Source of the DNA: Pseudoprimorskyibacter sp.
GTDB lineage: Bacteria; Pseudomonadota; Alphaproteobacteria; Rhodobacterales; Rhodobacteraceae
Direction of reading: 5' to 3'
Assembly: GCA_029251265.1 (NCBI GenBank)
Contig: JAQXDR010000179.1
Span: 1 to 49,494 of the forward strand
DNA length: 49,494 nt
Position 1 is the first letter of the stretch. Every line of letters begins with the position of its first letter. The position numbers were made by a program, and so were the translations under genes. The notes under the pieces were generated by a model. It was given only the letters and a program-made list of their open reading frames with translations. It had not been told where the DNA came from and searched no databases. This document shows, one piece after another, positions 33,733 to 43,974 of the stretch.

Positions 33733-35693
33733 TCCGCAGGTACCCTTTTCGTCTGCATCCGCGCCGCACCAGCGGCAACGCGATAACGACGATCACTAAG
33801 GCTTAAGGCCGCGCCCAACGCCATCAGCAACGCACCGCCCCAGATCCAGCTGGCCAAAGGTTTTATATATGTGCGCACAACCCAACCACCATTGGCCTGC
33901 GCATCACCAATGACCACATAAATATCACGTAAAAACCGGTAATCGATGGCCGCTTCTGTTGTTGGCATTTCCGCGACGGGGTAAATCCGTTTTTCAGGAA
34001 ACAACCGCGCAATTTCGGACCCATTTTTGCTCAAAGATACTTCCCCTATGGTGGACAGGTAATTGGGACCTTTCTCGCGGGACACACCAATCAGCTCCAA
34101 CTGCCAACCACCAACGGCATAGGGTTGTCCTGGTTGGACCACGCGAATATCCTCTTGCTCCCAGGCCATCAAACCCGCGATTGCCAGCATGGTGATGCCA
34201 AGTCCCGAGTGGGCCACAGACTTCCCCCAATCGGCCCGCGGCAATCTTAAAAGCCGTCTCAGGTCGCGACTGCGACCGGTGCGCGACCATAGGTCCGTCA
34301 CTGCGCCTCCAATCAGCCATGCCCCAAGAAATACGCCAACCGGACCAAGCAGGCTGCGTCCGGTCTGAAACGTCCAGACCAACCCCATAACCAGCACTGC
34401 AATAACGACCAAAGGAACGAGGCGGGGTAAAACATGCCCTGCCCGAGCCCGCTTCCATGGCAACATCGACCCAAAAGGAAGGATCAAACCCAGCACAACC
34501 ATGAACGGTGTAAAAGCAAGATTAAAAAACGGCGGACCAACACTGAGGGTGCGATCAAAAAACATCTCGGCAAACATCGGCCACATCGTCCCGATAAAGA
34601 CCACAAAGCATGACACCGCCAGCAATACATTGTTGGCAATGATGGCGCTTTCGCGGCTGACAAGACTAAAAACACCACGCGCCTCCATCACGCTGCTTCG
34701 TGCTGCAAACAACGTCAGCGCTCCTCCAGTGAAAAATACCAAGATAAAGAGGATGTAGACGCCACGCTCGGGATCGTTAGCAAAGGCATGTACCGACGTG
34801 AGCAAGCCCGAGCGCACAATAAACGTGCCCATAAGAGAAAAGCCAAATGCCAGTATTGCCAGAAGGATCGTCCAGCTTTTGAGCGCCTCGCGCTTTTCCA
34901 CGACAATTGCGGAATGCAACAAGGCGGCCGCAAGCAGCCACGGCATAAAGCTTGCGTTTTCAACCGGATCCCAAAACCAAAAGCCGCCCCATCCCAATTC
35001 ATAGTAGGCCCACCATGATCCAAGCCCTATGCCAATCGTCAGGAACATCCATGCCGCAAGCGTCCACGGACGCACCCACCGACCCCATGCCGCATCGATC
35101 CGCCCCTCGATCAGGGCCGCCACAGCAAAGCTGAAACAAATGCTCAAACCAACATATCCCAAATACAAAAAGGGCGGATGAAAAGCCAAACCAGGATCCT
35201 GCAAAAGCGGATTTAAATCGCGTCCGTCAAACGGCGGAGGCGAGACCCGCAAAAACGGGTTGGAGGTCAGGATAATAAAGCTTAGGAACGCAACGGAAAT
35301 TGATCCCTGAACAGCCAAAACGCGGGCGCGCAACGTTGGCGGCAGATTGCCTCCGAACCATGCAGCCATTGCACCAAATAAAGACAGGATCAGCGCCCAT
35401 AACAACATAGAGCCCTCATGATTGCCCCATACACCCGATATTTTATACAGCATCGGCTTGGCCGAGTGGCTGTTTAGAACAACGAGACGAAGGCTAAAAT
35501 CAGAGGTGACAAACGCTTGCGTCAGCGCTGCGAAACTGAGTGCAACCAGCAAAAAGTGCAGCGTGGCGGCCGGCTCGGCAATAGCCATGCCTCCCGACCA
35601 TCTGCGATGTGCGCCGACAAGTGGCACGACTGTCTGCACACAGGCGACGAGGAATGCGAGGATTAACGCAAAGTGACCTAATTCTGTAATCAT
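33729..35693 (-). CDS. ccmF: Haem lyase subunit CcmF
   Basis: A 654-residue polytopic membrane protein that, with CcmH, ligates haem from holo-CcmE to apocytochrome c. It has many hydrophobic segments and the tryptophan-rich WWD domain in YYELGWGGFWFWDPVENASF, plus the WGNHEGSMLLW motif near residue 70. The start at 35693 gives the family N-terminus ITELGHFALILAF. It lies 76 bp downstream of the holin gene on the same strand. Confidence 0.95.
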   Translation of the reverse strand: MITELGHFALILAFLVACVQTVVPLVGAHRRWSGGMAIAEPAATLHFLLVALSFAALTQAFVTSDFSLRLVVLNSHSAKPMLYKISGVWGNHEGSMLLWALILSLFGAMAAWFGGNLPPTLRARVLAVQGSISVAFLSFIILTSNPFLRVSPPPFDGRDLNPLLQDPGLAFHPPFLYLGYVGLSICFSFAVAALIEGRIDAAWGRWVRPWTLAAWMFLTIGIGLGSWWAYYELGWGGFWFWDPVENASFMPWLLAAALLHSAIVVEKREALKSWTILLAILAFGFSLMGTFIVRSGLLTSVHAFANDPERGVYILFILVFFTGGALTLFAARSSVMEARGVFSLVSRESAIIANNVLLAVSCFVVFIGTMWPMFAEMFFDRTLSVGPPFFNLAFTPFMVVLGLILPFGSMLPWKRARAGHVLPRLVPLVVIAVLVMGLVWTFQTGRSLLGPVGVFLGAWLIGGAVTDLWSRTGRSRDLRRLLRLPRADWGKSVAHSGLGITMLAIAGLMAWEQEDIRVVQPGQPYAVGGWQLELIGVSREKGPNYLSTIGEVSLSKNGSEIARLFPEKRIYPVAEMPTTEAAIDYRFLRDIYVVIGDAQANGGWVVRTYIKPLASWIWGGALLMALGAALSLSDRRYRVAAGAARMQTKRVPAE

Positions 35694-35768
35694 ACCTTTA
35701 TGTATAGGCTTACAAAAAACGCGGGCCAATCGAAAATGGACCCGCGCCTGCTCCAGATTGTCGCAATT

Positions 35769-36350
35769 TTATGTCTTGCTGCGCTGCCACGCCCGCAAAG
35801 CCGGGTTTTCATCCATATCAATTGTTTCCGAAAGGCTCACAACCGCCGATTTGGGTGGATCTTGGATGATTTCTTTGGATACGCGCAAAGCTTCAATCTG
35901 CTGTACATCATTGACGACTTGCGGTGCCGTTTGTGCCATCAAAGCCGCGATGTCACGTTGATGCGACTGCCCCTTTGCCTGATGGCGGGCGCCGAAATAA
36001 AAGCTCACTATCGCGCCAAGCAGCCACCAAAGGGGATCTGGAACAAGAGCAAGGCCGGTCATCCGTGCCGAAAACCAAACCGGATCCACCATAGCCGCGA
36101 TGAAAAGCCCAAGCGTGCCGAGGGCAAGCGCGGGTCTTGGCACGCGATTCAATCCGTTCATGAAGCGATCAAAAAATCCTTCTGGCGACCGGGCAAACTC
36201 TGCCCCGTGCTGCGCAAGTGCTGCCATCTGCACCCCTGCGTATCGCTGTGCCTGCGCCTCGGCGTTGGGGCGAAAAACCTCGGCCGTTTCCCCGATTACA
36301 TTTCGTCCGCTGCCGAACAGAATTGCAAACAAACCTTCAATCAACCCCAT
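35769..36350 (-). CDS. Holin-like protein (3TM holin family)
   Basis: A 193-residue protein with an amphipathic N-terminal helix (MGLIEGLFAILFGSG) and two clear membrane segments (about residues 73-92 and 100-120), matching the Holin_3TM type. Holins form lesions in the inner membrane that let muramidases reach the wall. It overlaps the muramidase gene upstream by 10 bp, so they form a lysis pair. No other phage gene is present; the pair sits between ccmE and ccmF. Confidence 0.8.
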   Translation of the reverse strand: MGLIEGLFAILFGSGRNVIGETAEVFRPNAEAQAQRYAGVQMAALAQHGAEFARSPEGFFDRFMNGLNRVPRPALALGTLGLFIAAMVDPVWFSARMTGLALVPDPLWWLLGAIVSFYFGARHQAKGQSHQRDIAALMAQTAPQVVNDVQQIEALRVSKEIIQDPPKSAVVSLSETIDMDENPALRAWQRSKT

Positions 36351-36961
36351 GACGCTACCCGTGCCTGAAAATCAACTGTGTTCAGGTGATATTGGGCCGA
36401 GATGAATTCCTCGGCGCGTTTGATCCAACCTCCCTTGCCACCATCACGACGTCTTGCATATTTGCGCAAAGCAGGTCTGCGGTCCGCTAACGAAAAATAG
36501 TAGTTGCGCCGTTCGATGCCGTAGGCATCAACAAGATGAAAACGCGCGTTTTCATATGCCCGCGCACAAGCACCCGTGGTCTGTGGACCAATCACACCGT
36601 CTACAGTGATAGCCTCGCCCATCTTGACCAATAGTTTTTGTAAGAGAACGACAGCGGCCTGCCCCGCATTGACGTACATATCAAAGACTGTTGCATGCAG
36701 CGGCGCAGGCAAGGCCCTGATGCGTGGTTCATCGAAATAATGGGTCAGAAATATCTCAATGGCTTGGTCCTTGGACAGTCTGCGCACATCATCGGCGCTG
36801 ATATTTCCATCCTCGGTCAAATCCAGACCAAGGCGTCGCAGTGTGTGAATGGTCACACCATACTTTGTGGCCCCGCCGGGGTCATCTGGATCATTTACAT
36901 AGCCGCCTTCACGCGCCACGATCTCGGTGGCAATTTGACGGACGTCGCTGCTCTCACTCAT
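36341..36961 (-). CDS. Holin-associated N-acetylmuramidase (GH108 family)
   Basis: A 206-residue endolysin-like muramidase of glycosyl hydrolase family 108. The N-terminal motif EGGYVNDPDDPGGATKYGVT contains the catalytic glutamate. The peptidoglycan-binding-like segment TVDGVIGPQT is near residue 125. No signal peptide is seen, so it would need the adjoining holin to reach the wall. The start at 36961 was preferred over TTG at 36997. Lysis pairs of this kind release gene transfer agents in Rhodobacter; that role here is inference. Confidence 0.87.
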   Translation of the reverse strand: MSESSDVRQIATEIVAREGGYVNDPDDPGGATKYGVTIHTLRRLGLDLTEDGNISADDVRRLSKDQAIEIFLTHYFDEPRIRALPAPLHATVFDMYVNAGQAAVVLLQKLLVKMGEAITVDGVIGPQTTGACARAYENARFHLVDAYGIERRNYYFSLADRRPALRKYARRRDGGKGGWIKRAEEFISAQYHLNTVDFQARVASWG

Positions 36962-37041
36962 GCTGTGTCTCTTTCCCAAAGTTTTAGGTGGGATCAAGAC
37001 TGCGTGTTATTGGTTAACGGGGCGACGACAGCCCGCACGGT

Positions 37042-37491
37042 TCAACTGTCAGGTTGCTGGTAGACGCCCTGCTCTTTCAATGCATCCACGACTTCTTTTG
37101 GCATGTATGTCTCATCGTGTTTTGCAAGTATTTCAGTGGCTTCAAAAACACCATTGATGTACCGTCCGGTACCAACCATTCCTTGGTTTTCCTCAAACAA
37201 ATCAGGCAGAACGCCGGTGTAAACCACACTCACCGTGGCACCACCATCAGTCACATTGAAGCGAACAGTTTCACCTTGTCCACGCTGCAGACTGTTTTCC
37301 TCAACAAGCCCACCGATGCGAAACACTTCCGTCTCAGCCGGAGGTGCCTCAAGCACCTGACTGGGAGAGCGAAAGAAATTGATGCCGTCTTGAAAACCCA
37401 GATACAATAGCAAAACCGATGCGGCCAACATCGCTGCTGCGACTGAAACAATTTGCACGCGTCTCTTTTTCTTTAAAGTTCTCAGTGCCAT
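37042..37491 (-). CDS. ccmE: Cytochrome c-type biogenesis haem chaperone CcmE
   Basis: A 149-residue membrane-anchored haem chaperone: short basic cytoplasmic N-terminus, one helix (about 14-33), then a periplasmic OB-fold. The haem-binding histidine is H125 in LAKHDETYMPKEV. It starts 9 bp after argC on the same strand, and is followed by the muramidase gene after 80 bp. Confidence 0.96.
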   Translation of the reverse strand: MALRTLKKKRRVQIVSVAAAMLAASVLLLYLGFQDGINFFRSPSQVLEAPPAETEVFRIGGLVEENSLQRGQGETVRFNVTDGGATVSVVYTGVLPDLFEENQGMVGTGRYINGVFEATEILAKHDETYMPKEVVDALKEQGVYQQPDS

Positions 37492-37500
37492 AAGTGTATC

Positions 37501-38529
37501 CTACGGAAAACAGGGAACCATCAACAACCCTGCGGTTTCATCTTCACCCAACATCAGGTTGGCATTTTGAACAGCCTGTCCCGAACTGCCTTTGGTCAGG
37601 TTGTCCAATGCGGCGACGATAATGCTGCGCCCCGGCAATCGGTCGGCCACGACACCGATATGGCAAAAATTCGATCCCCGCACATGATGCGTTGAGGGCG
37701 TTTGCCCGAAAGGCAGCATTTCGATGAATGGTTCACTGCCGTAAGCGGCGCTCAGGGCGGCGTGTACATCATGTCCATTGCCAGTCACATAACCGGTCGC
37801 AAGGATCCCACGATTTGCAGGAACAAGATGAGGTGTAAACTGGATTTTGACATCTTCTCCAGCCAATGCACTGAATTCTTGGTCAAACTCACCCAAATGA
37901 CGATGCGTGCCACCTACGGCGTAGGCGTTATACCCCTCGCTTAATTCAGCGTGGAGCAGATTCTCTTTCAGGCTTCGTCCTGCGCCGGAGACAGCACATT
38001 TCAGGTCCAGAATGATGTCGTTCAGACCAATGACACGGTTTTGAATAAGGGGACGCAGCATATATTGACCTGTGGCTGCGTTACAGCCCGTACCAGCCAC
38101 AAGCCGCGCTGACGCAATTTGGCTACGATAGAATTCTGTCAGCCCATAAACGGCTTCTGCCTGCAAGTCCGGAGCAAGATGCGGATTCCCGTACCAAGCC
38201 TGATATTGCAACGGATCGCGCAGCCGAAAGTCAGCAGACAGGTCAACAATCTTTAGGTCGCGTGGTAGGGCGCCTATGACCTCCTGACTGGTTTTATGCG
38301 GCAAAGCGCAAAAACACAGATCTATTTGGGCGTAATCTATCTGGTCCCAGCGCACCAACTCGGGCAGGTCCAGATGGCGCAAATGCGGAAATACGGTCGA
38401 CATGCTTTGTCCCGCTTTGGAATTCGCAGCCAAAGCGGTGATTTCAAAAGAGGGATGCGTGGCGATGATGCGGATCAATTCCGCCCCGGTGTAGCCGCTT
38501 GCACCAATGATGGCGATGGAGTGAGTCAT
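37501..38529 (-). CDS. argC: N-acetyl-gamma-glutamyl-phosphate reductase
   Basis: Third step of arginine biosynthesis: NADPH-dependent reduction of N-acetylglutamyl phosphate to the semialdehyde. The 342-residue product has the nucleotide site [10 protein letters not shown] at the N-terminus and catalytic C149 in [12 protein letters not shown]. It lies 20 bp downstream of murI and just upstream of ccmE. Confidence 0.96.
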   Translation of the reverse strand: MTHSIAIIGASGYTGAELIRIIATHPSFEITALAANSKAGQSMSTVFPHLRHLDLPELVRWDQIDYAQIDLCFCALPHKTSQEVIGALPRDLKIVDLSADFRLRDPLQYQAWYGNPHLAPDLQAEAVYGLTEFYRSQIASARLVAGTGCNAATGQYMLRPLIQNRVIGLNDIILDLKCAVSGAGRSLKENLLHAELSEGYNAYAVGGTHRHLGEFDQEFSALAGEDVKIQFTPHLVPANRGILATGYVTGNGHDVHAALSAAYGSEPFIEMLPFGQTPSTHHVRGSNFCHIGVVADRLPGRSIIVAALDNLTKGSSGQAVQNANLMLGEDETAGLLMVPCFP

Positions 38530-38549
38530 AGGGTCATCTCAAATTCTTG

Positions 38550-39389
38550 TCATTTCCGCATGTCAGGATGCCGCGTCTGCGCTGCTTCGAAAACAATCTG
38601 TCTGCGCAGAAATTGGGTGGCATGGCGCGATACACGATCAGGATCACCCGTTGTCAAAAACCGGCTTTCTGTACCCGTGCCAACCATCTGCGGATGCCGC
38701 ATAAGGTAATCAGCCAGCGAGTCTGCGACAAGGTTGGCCTGACTGAACACTTTCACGTTGTCACCCAATGCGTCCTGAAAAACCTTTTGCATCAGCGGAT
38801 AATGTGTACAACCCAAGATGGCTGCCTCTGGCTCAGGCATCTTACGACGCAACGCATCCACATGACTGCGTACCAACGCCTCCGCAAGGATCATATCGCC
38901 GTCTTCAATGGCATCCACCAGACCACCGCAGGCCTGCGCCTCGACATCAACACCGATTGCCCGAAAGGCAAGCTCTCGTTGGAACGCACGAGAGCGCACG
39001 GTCGCTGGCGTCGCGAATAGGGCCACGTCCTGCACCGCCACTTGCCGAGGGGGCGAATTATCGCCCCACTGTCTTTCCGTAAGCGCCTCAATAAGCGGCA
39101 CAAAAACACCAAGTACACGTTTGTTTTCCGGGATCCAGCTTTCCTGCATACGCCGTAGCGCGGCCGCTGACGCTGTGTTACAGGCCAAGATGACAAGGTC
39201 GCACCCCGCATCCCACATCTGTTCCGTCGCATCGCAGGTCAGTCTGTAGACATCATCAGGGTCCCGAACACCGTAAGGCGCACGGGCGTTATCCCCAAAA
39301 TAGACGAATGGAACATCCGGTAACCGCCGGCTGACAGCATCCAAAACTGTCAATCCGCCCAATCCGCTGTCAAATACCCCTACAGCCAT
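38550..39389 (-). CDS. murI: Glutamate racemase
   Basis: Supplies D-glutamate for peptidoglycan by cofactor-independent racemisation. The roughly 279-residue protein has the D7/S8 pair in GVFDSGLGG, the two catalytic cysteines in ILACNTASA (C70) and LGCTHYPL. The ATG at 39389 is preferred because the AAGGA site abuts the first ATG (39398) but is well placed for the second. Confidence 0.95.
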   Translation of the reverse strand: MAVGVFDSGLGGLTVLDAVSRRLPDVPFVYFGDNARAPYGVRDPDDVYRLTCDATEQMWDAGCDLVILACNTASAAALRRMQESWIPENKRVLGVFVPLIEALTERQWGDNSPPRQVAVQDVALFATPATVRSRAFQRELAFRAIGVDVEAQACGGLVDAIEDGDMILAEALVRSHVDALRRKMPEPEAAILGCTHYPLMQKVFQDALGDNVKVFSQANLVADSLADYLMRHPQMVGTGTESRFLTTGDPDRVSRHATQFLRRQIVFEAAQTRHPDMRK

Positions 39390-39410
39390 TGTGTCCATCC
39401 TTCTTCGGCG

Positions 39411-40295
39411 TTAGCCGCGCTTTCTATGGTGCTGTTCGAACTCAAACCCATAGTTAAGGTTTTTAAGCGGCTTTGGCGATAGTGCGTAGGTGGCCTCTCG
39501 CAAGTAATCCATCAGCTCACGTGCATCTTTGGCGCGTGCGTCGATTTCGGATTGCTCAATTGGCTCTCCGATCACAACTCGGCAAGGCGTATTCACACGC
39601 CGTTTGAATTCCTTGATCAGCAGTCCCATGCGAAGTGTCGCGTGCAGATGGCTTGCCAATTGAAACAAACGCGAATTTGCACCTTCGAAATAGACAGGCA
39701 CGACTGTTGCATTGCTTTTTGCAACCATCCTCGCTGTGAAACTGCGCCATCCCGGGTCCATAGGGGTGTCGAATGGCGTGAGAGCCGTCGATACCGTACC
39801 CCCCGGAAAAATCCCAATAGCCCCCCCTCCGGACAGATAGCTGAGCGCCTGCTTTCGGGTTGCAAGGTTGGCCTTCATTCCCTCGCGTGTTTCGTCAAAA
39901 TTAACCGGTAGGATAATGCGATTAAGGTCATCAGCCTTGCGAAAAATTTTATGGGCGAGGATGCGAAAATCTCCTCTTGCTTGCGACAGCATATAGCCCA
40001 TCATCAACCCATCAAGGATACCGTATGGATGATTTGCGATCAGAATGAGCGGCCCGGTCTTTGGAACAGATGCCATCGAACCGCCTATGATCTGTAAGTC
40101 CAGCCCGTACCGTTCAGCCATGACCTCCCAAAAATCTCGGCCCTGTGCAATCTCTTCCTCGTACCCTTGTGCCCGTTTTATCAAGCTTATCCGCCCAGAT
40201 GCATTTTCCAAAAAGCGGATCATAGCGCGTCCCCCCCGCGTTTGGGCGGAGTGAGCGTAACTGATTTCGCGTGCACCTTCGCGATCGTCCAACAT
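39411..40295 (-). CDS. Lysophospholipid acyltransferase family protein (PlsC-like)
   Basis: A 294-residue acyltransferase with the catalytic NHPYGILDG motif at residues 88-96 and the substrate motif IFPGGTVST further on. The NHPxGxxD form is seen in acyltransferases annotated as hemolysin-like or lyso-ornithine-lipid related. It probably transfers an acyl chain to a glycerophospholipid or aminolipid at the membrane. AGGAG lies before the start at 40295; longer readings lack support. It is separated from murI by 21 bp and may share its transcript. Confidence 0.87.
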   Translation of the reverse strand: MLDDREGAREISYAHSAQTRGGRAMIRFLENASGRISLIKRAQGYEEEIAQGRDFWEVMAERYGLDLQIIGGSMASVPKTGPLILIANHPYGILDGLMMGYMLSQARGDFRILAHKIFRKADDLNRIILPVNFDETREGMKANLATRKQALSYLSGGGAIGIFPGGTVSTALTPFDTPMDPGWRSFTARMVAKSNATVVPVYFEGANSRLFQLASHLHATLRMGLLIKEFKRRVNTPCRVVIGEPIEQSEIDARAKDARELMDYLREATYALSPKPLKNLNYGFEFEQHHRKRG

Positions 40296-40374
40296 CTCTT
40301 CTCCTGCAACACAAAGACAACCTGTCTTAATCAGTAGATAGGCGCGAAACGGGTGCAAATTCAATATCAATCAG

Positions 40375-43300
40375 TCATTCAGCAGCAATGGGCGGTGCTG
40401 CACTTTTATTATTGATTTGGCCAATTAATCGCGCCCGGGTTTTGGCAGCCTCTGCCACCGAAACCGCCTTGACGGGTCCAAAACCCCGAATTTCCAGGGG
40501 TAACTTAAGCAATGCCAGAATATCTGCGCGATTTATGTGCGTAATCATGGGAATGAAGTGCGCGATATCCTCCTCGTACTGGGCGATCAGAGCGCGTTCC
40601 ATGCGGCGTTCTTCGGTCCGTCCGAAAACATCGAGCCAAGTTCCCCGGACACCACGAACCGCTGCCAGAATTCGAAAGACAAACACGGTTCCTGATCCAA
40701 AGCCACGTTTTTTGGGCCGCCCATCTGGTGTTGTCCCAGACAACATGGGTGGGGCAAGATGATAGGTCAGTTTTAGAGGACCCTCAAAGGCCTCGCGCGC
40801 CTTTGCCAAAGAGGACAGATGAAGACGAGCAACTTCGTATTCATCTTTATACGTGAGAAGCTTGTGATATCCTTCTGACACGGCCAATCGAATTTCATCA
40901 TCCGGCATTTCAGCCAAACGATGTAAAAACTCACGCCGTATACCACGGCCGCTGTGGGCCTGAATATGATCGGCGCGCCGTGCAATTTTTTCATCCAACG
41001 TCGGCTGTGCAGGCGTTGATTGGCCAGAAGACATCACCGAGGTCATCATATCTGGATCAAAGACTGCCCATCGACCAAGATCAAAGGCGCCCAGATTTCC
41101 GTCGACCGCGGCCCCATTCAGTCGGATTGCGTCCCGCAGTGAGACGTCTGACAAGGGCACAAGCCCTGACTGCCACGCTGCCCCAAGCAATACCATGTTC
41201 GAATAAATTGCGTCCCCCAAAGCAGAGCGCGCCAGCTCTGTTGCATCAAATTTAATCAATCCGTCCCTCAGTCGGGCTTGTAATGCAAGCGTTAGCTGAT
41301 CCGTCGGCAGCGCAAAGTTTCGGTTTCGTGTAAAATCACCAGTCACCGTTTCATGGGTATTCACAACTGCGGCTGTACGACCAGTCGTCATCAATCCAAC
41401 CGTCTTGGCGCCTGCTGTGACAACAAGGTCGCCCCCAATCACAGCGTCCGCCTCGCCTGTGGCAACCCGAATAGCACTGATGTCATCAGGTCGCTCTGCT
41501 AGCCTTAGATGGATATGAACCGCGCCACCTTTCTGCGCGAGGCCCGCCATCTCCATCATTGCAGCCCCCTTTCCATCCAGTTGTGCCGCCTGAGCAACAA
41601 CGGCACCAATGGTGACAACGCCAGTCCCTCCGACACCGGTCACAACAACATTCCAGGTTCCATCTATATCTGGCAGGCGTGGCATCGGAATATCGGGTAT
41701 GTTTAGTGCTTTGCCCGTTGATTTACGCGGTGTTCCATCCGCTACTGTAACAAAACTGGGACAAAACCCCTTCAGACACGAAAAATCTTTGTTACAAGAA
41801 GACTGGTCGATCGCCCGCTTTCGTCCGAACTCGGTCTCGACCGGTACGATCGACACGCAGTTGGATTGTGTCCCGCAATCCCCGCATCCCTCGCACACGT
41901 CTGTATTTATGAACACGCGCTTGTTGATGTCTGGAAATTGTCCACGTTTGCGTCTGCGCCGTTTTTCCGCAGCACAGGTCTGAATATACAGCAAGACGCT
42001 GACGCCATCCGTCTCGCGCAGCTCTTTTTGAACGCGATCCAGATCTGCCCGCTCGGTCCATCCGACGTTTTCAGGGAAATCGGAACGCTCCGGCTCTTCT
42101 TTTGCATCGAAAACCACCTCAACTCGGCGTACGCCCATCGCGAGAACCTCACGCGCGATACGATCTGCAGACAGCGCCCCATCGTTGCGCTGTCCACCCG
42201 TCATTGCCACCGCGTCGTTAAACAGGATTTTGTAAGTAATGCGCGTCTCTGCCGCCAATGCCGCACGAATGGCCTGAACGCCGGAGTGATTATAGGTCCC
42301 ATCACCAATGTTTTGAAAAACATGCTGAGTTTTCGAAAAAGGTGACTCTCCAATCCAATTCGCCCCTTCGCCACCCATATGGGTAAACCCAAGGGTGTCG
42401 CGATCCATCCATTGTGCCATAAAATGACATCCGATCCCTGCATATCCACGCGACCCCTCGGGCACTTTGGTGGAACTGTTATGCGGGCAGCCGGAGCAGA
42501 AGTAAGGGATCCTTGCGCTGATCTCTTGCGCATTATCTAATTTCTTTGCCTTTTCAATATCTTGTAGTCCGGAGTCAATCTTGTCTGTATTGCGCCCCTC
42601 TTCTATCAGAATTTGCCCGAGCTTTTGCGCGATCATGGTCGGATCCAGCGCACCTTTTACCGGGAACAGCTCTTCTTTTTTTGCTTCGTGGTTGACCTTT
42701 TTGAACCATCCGTAAACCCGAACCTTCTGTTTTTGATCAAACAGAACGTCCTTGATCTGCCCTTCCAGTAATTTGCGTTTCTCTTCGATCACAACGATCA
42801 GCTCGAGCCCCTCAGCCCAATCAACGAAACTGCGCGAGTCCAGAGGATAGGTCTGGCCGATTTTATAGCTGGTAATGCCGAGCTGCTCTGCTGCGCTTTG
42901 ATCAATTCCCAACAATCCCAAAGCGTGTTGTAAATCCAGCCAGTTTTTACCCGCGGCAACAAAGCCGATCTTGGCACCCGCTGTGCCCCAAACACGGCGG
43001 TCGATCTTGTTTACATAGGCAAAGGCTTCTGCCGCGGCTCTTTTATGATCTGCAATTCTGGATTCCTGAGCATGCGGGGTATCAACCAGTCGAATGTTCA
43101 GCCCACCTTCGGGCATATCAAACGCCGGAGTGACAAGCGACATCCGGTCGGGACGTCCATCAACGACTGCCGTAGCCTCGACAGTGTCCTTCATGGTTTT
43201 CAAACCAACCCAAAGACCGGAAAACCGTGACAGAGCATATCCGTATACACCAAAATCCAGAATTTCCTGCACACCTGCGGGGCTGACAATCGGCATGCAG

Positions 43301-43809
43301 GCGTCGACCAAAGCCCACTCAGATTGATGCAAAACCGTGGAACTTTCGCCGGTATGATCATCGCCCATAGCCATCAACACCCCCCCACGGGGCGACGTTC
43401 CTGCCATATTGGCGTGACGCATGGCATCGCCAGAGCGATCAACGCCAGGTCCCTTGCCATACCACAATCCGAAAACACCATCGAACCGGCCTTCTCCACG
43501 CAGTTCCGCCTGTTGGCTACCCCATATAGCCGTCGCAGCGAGGTCTTCGTTCAAGCCTTCTTGAAATAGCACATCTGCTTCCGCCAAGTGTTTGGATGCA
43601 CGTGTCATCTGCATATCCACAGTTCCCAAGGGTGACCCGCGATAGCCCGTTACATAACCCGCCGTATTGAGGCCGGCCACCATATCCCGCGCCTTTTGGA
43701 TCAGCATAAGCCGAACAAGAGCCTGGGTTCCATTCAACAAGACCTCGGGAACGCTCAGGTCGAACCGGTCGTCCAAAGAAATGCGTGGCGGTGTCGAAAG
43801 ATCATTCAT
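40375..43809 (-). CDS. Indolepyruvate ferredoxin oxidoreductase, fused alpha-beta (2-oxoacid:acceptor oxidoreductase)
   Basis: A roughly 1144-residue fused protein. The N-terminal two-thirds hold the 2-oxoacid oxidoreductase alpha-like region and the TPP-binding domain (IGCHFMAQWMDRD, GDGTYNHSGVQAIRAA), followed by an Fe-S segment with C-x2-C-x2-C in CEGCGDCGTQSNC. The C-terminal part is the gamma-type domain (VTGVGGTGVVTIG). It decarboxylates aryl or branched-chain 2-oxoacids to acyl-CoA with ferredoxin. The start at 43809 has GGAGA seven bases upstream. It is divergent from a LysR gene, which may regulate it. Confidence 0.93.
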   Translation of the reverse strand: MNDLSTPPRISLDDRFDLSVPEVLLNGTQALVRLMLIQKARDMVAGLNTAGYVTGYRGSPLGTVDMQMTRASKHLAEADVLFQEGLNEDLAATAIWGSQQAELRGEGRFDGVFGLWYGKGPGVDRSGDAMRHANMAGTSPRGGVLMAMGDDHTGESSTVLHQSEWALVDACMPIVSPAGVQEILDFGVYGYALSRFSGLWVGLKTMKDTVEATAVVDGRPDRMSLVTPAFDMPEGGLNIRLVDTPHAQESRIADHKRAAAEAFAYVNKIDRRVWGTAGAKIGFVAAGKNWLDLQHALGLLGIDQSAAEQLGITSYKIGQTYPLDSRSFVDWAEGLELIVVIEEKRKLLEGQIKDVLFDQKQKVRVYGWFKKVNHEAKKEELFPVKGALDPTMIAQKLGQILIEEGRNTDKIDSGLQDIEKAKKLDNAQEISARIPYFCSGCPHNSSTKVPEGSRGYAGIGCHFMAQWMDRDTLGFTHMGGEGANWIGESPFSKTQHVFQNIGDGTYNHSGVQAIRAALAAETRITYKILFNDAVAMTGGQRNDGALSADRIAREVLAMGVRRVEVVFDAKEEPERSDFPENVGWTERADLDRVQKELRETDGVSVLLYIQTCAAEKRRRRKRGQFPDINKRVFINTDVCEGCGDCGTQSNCVSIVPVETEFGRKRAIDQSSCNKDFSCLKGFCPSFVTVADGTPRKSTGKALNIPDIPMPRLPDIDGTWNVVVTGVGGTGVVTIGAVVAQAAQLDGKGAAMMEMAGLAQKGGAVHIHLRLAERPDDISAIRVATGEADAVIGGDLVVTAGAKTVGLMTTGRTAAVVNTHETVTGDFTRNRNFALPTDQLTLALQARLRDGLIKFDATELARSALGDAIYSNMVLLGAAWQSGLVPLSDVSLRDAIRLNGAAVDGNLGAFDLGRWAVFDPDMMTSVMSSGQSTPAQPTLDEKIARRADHIQAHSGRGIRREFLHRLAEMPDDEIRLAVSEGYHKLLTYKDEYEVARLHLSSLAKAREAFEGPLKLTYHLAPPMLSGTTPDGRPKKRGFGSGTVFVFRILAAVRGVRGTWLDVFGRTEERRMERALIAQYEEDIAHFIPMITHINRADILALLKLPLEIRGFGPVKAVSVAEAAKTRARLIGQINNKSAAPPIAAE

Positions 43810-43855
43810 CAAACGTCTCCGTGTGCTGCGGCATATTGCTTAGTCAATAAAAGGT

Positions 43856-43874
43856 AGGTCATAAATACTGACCT
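43856..43874. promoter_or_regulatory. Inverted repeat in the ior / LysR divergent region
   Basis: AGGTCA (43856-43861) and TGACCT (43869-43874) form a perfect 6-bp inverted repeat around TAAATAC. It is a candidate dimeric regulator site between the two divergent genes, 47 bp from the oxidoreductase start. Confidence 0.45.
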
Positions 43875-43974
43875 GCATAGCCCTACTGCTTCAGTTTTTT
43901 TCCGTTACATGTGCTTCTCGATACCATAAAGGATGTCTTGCAGATGCATTGAAACTTATCTGAAGGCTAATACT

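Noticed and set aside
35700-36368. 222-codon plus-strand frame opposite the holin gene
   Set aside because: Antisense of the holin-like gene, which has membrane segments, a proper start and an overlap with the muramidase gene.
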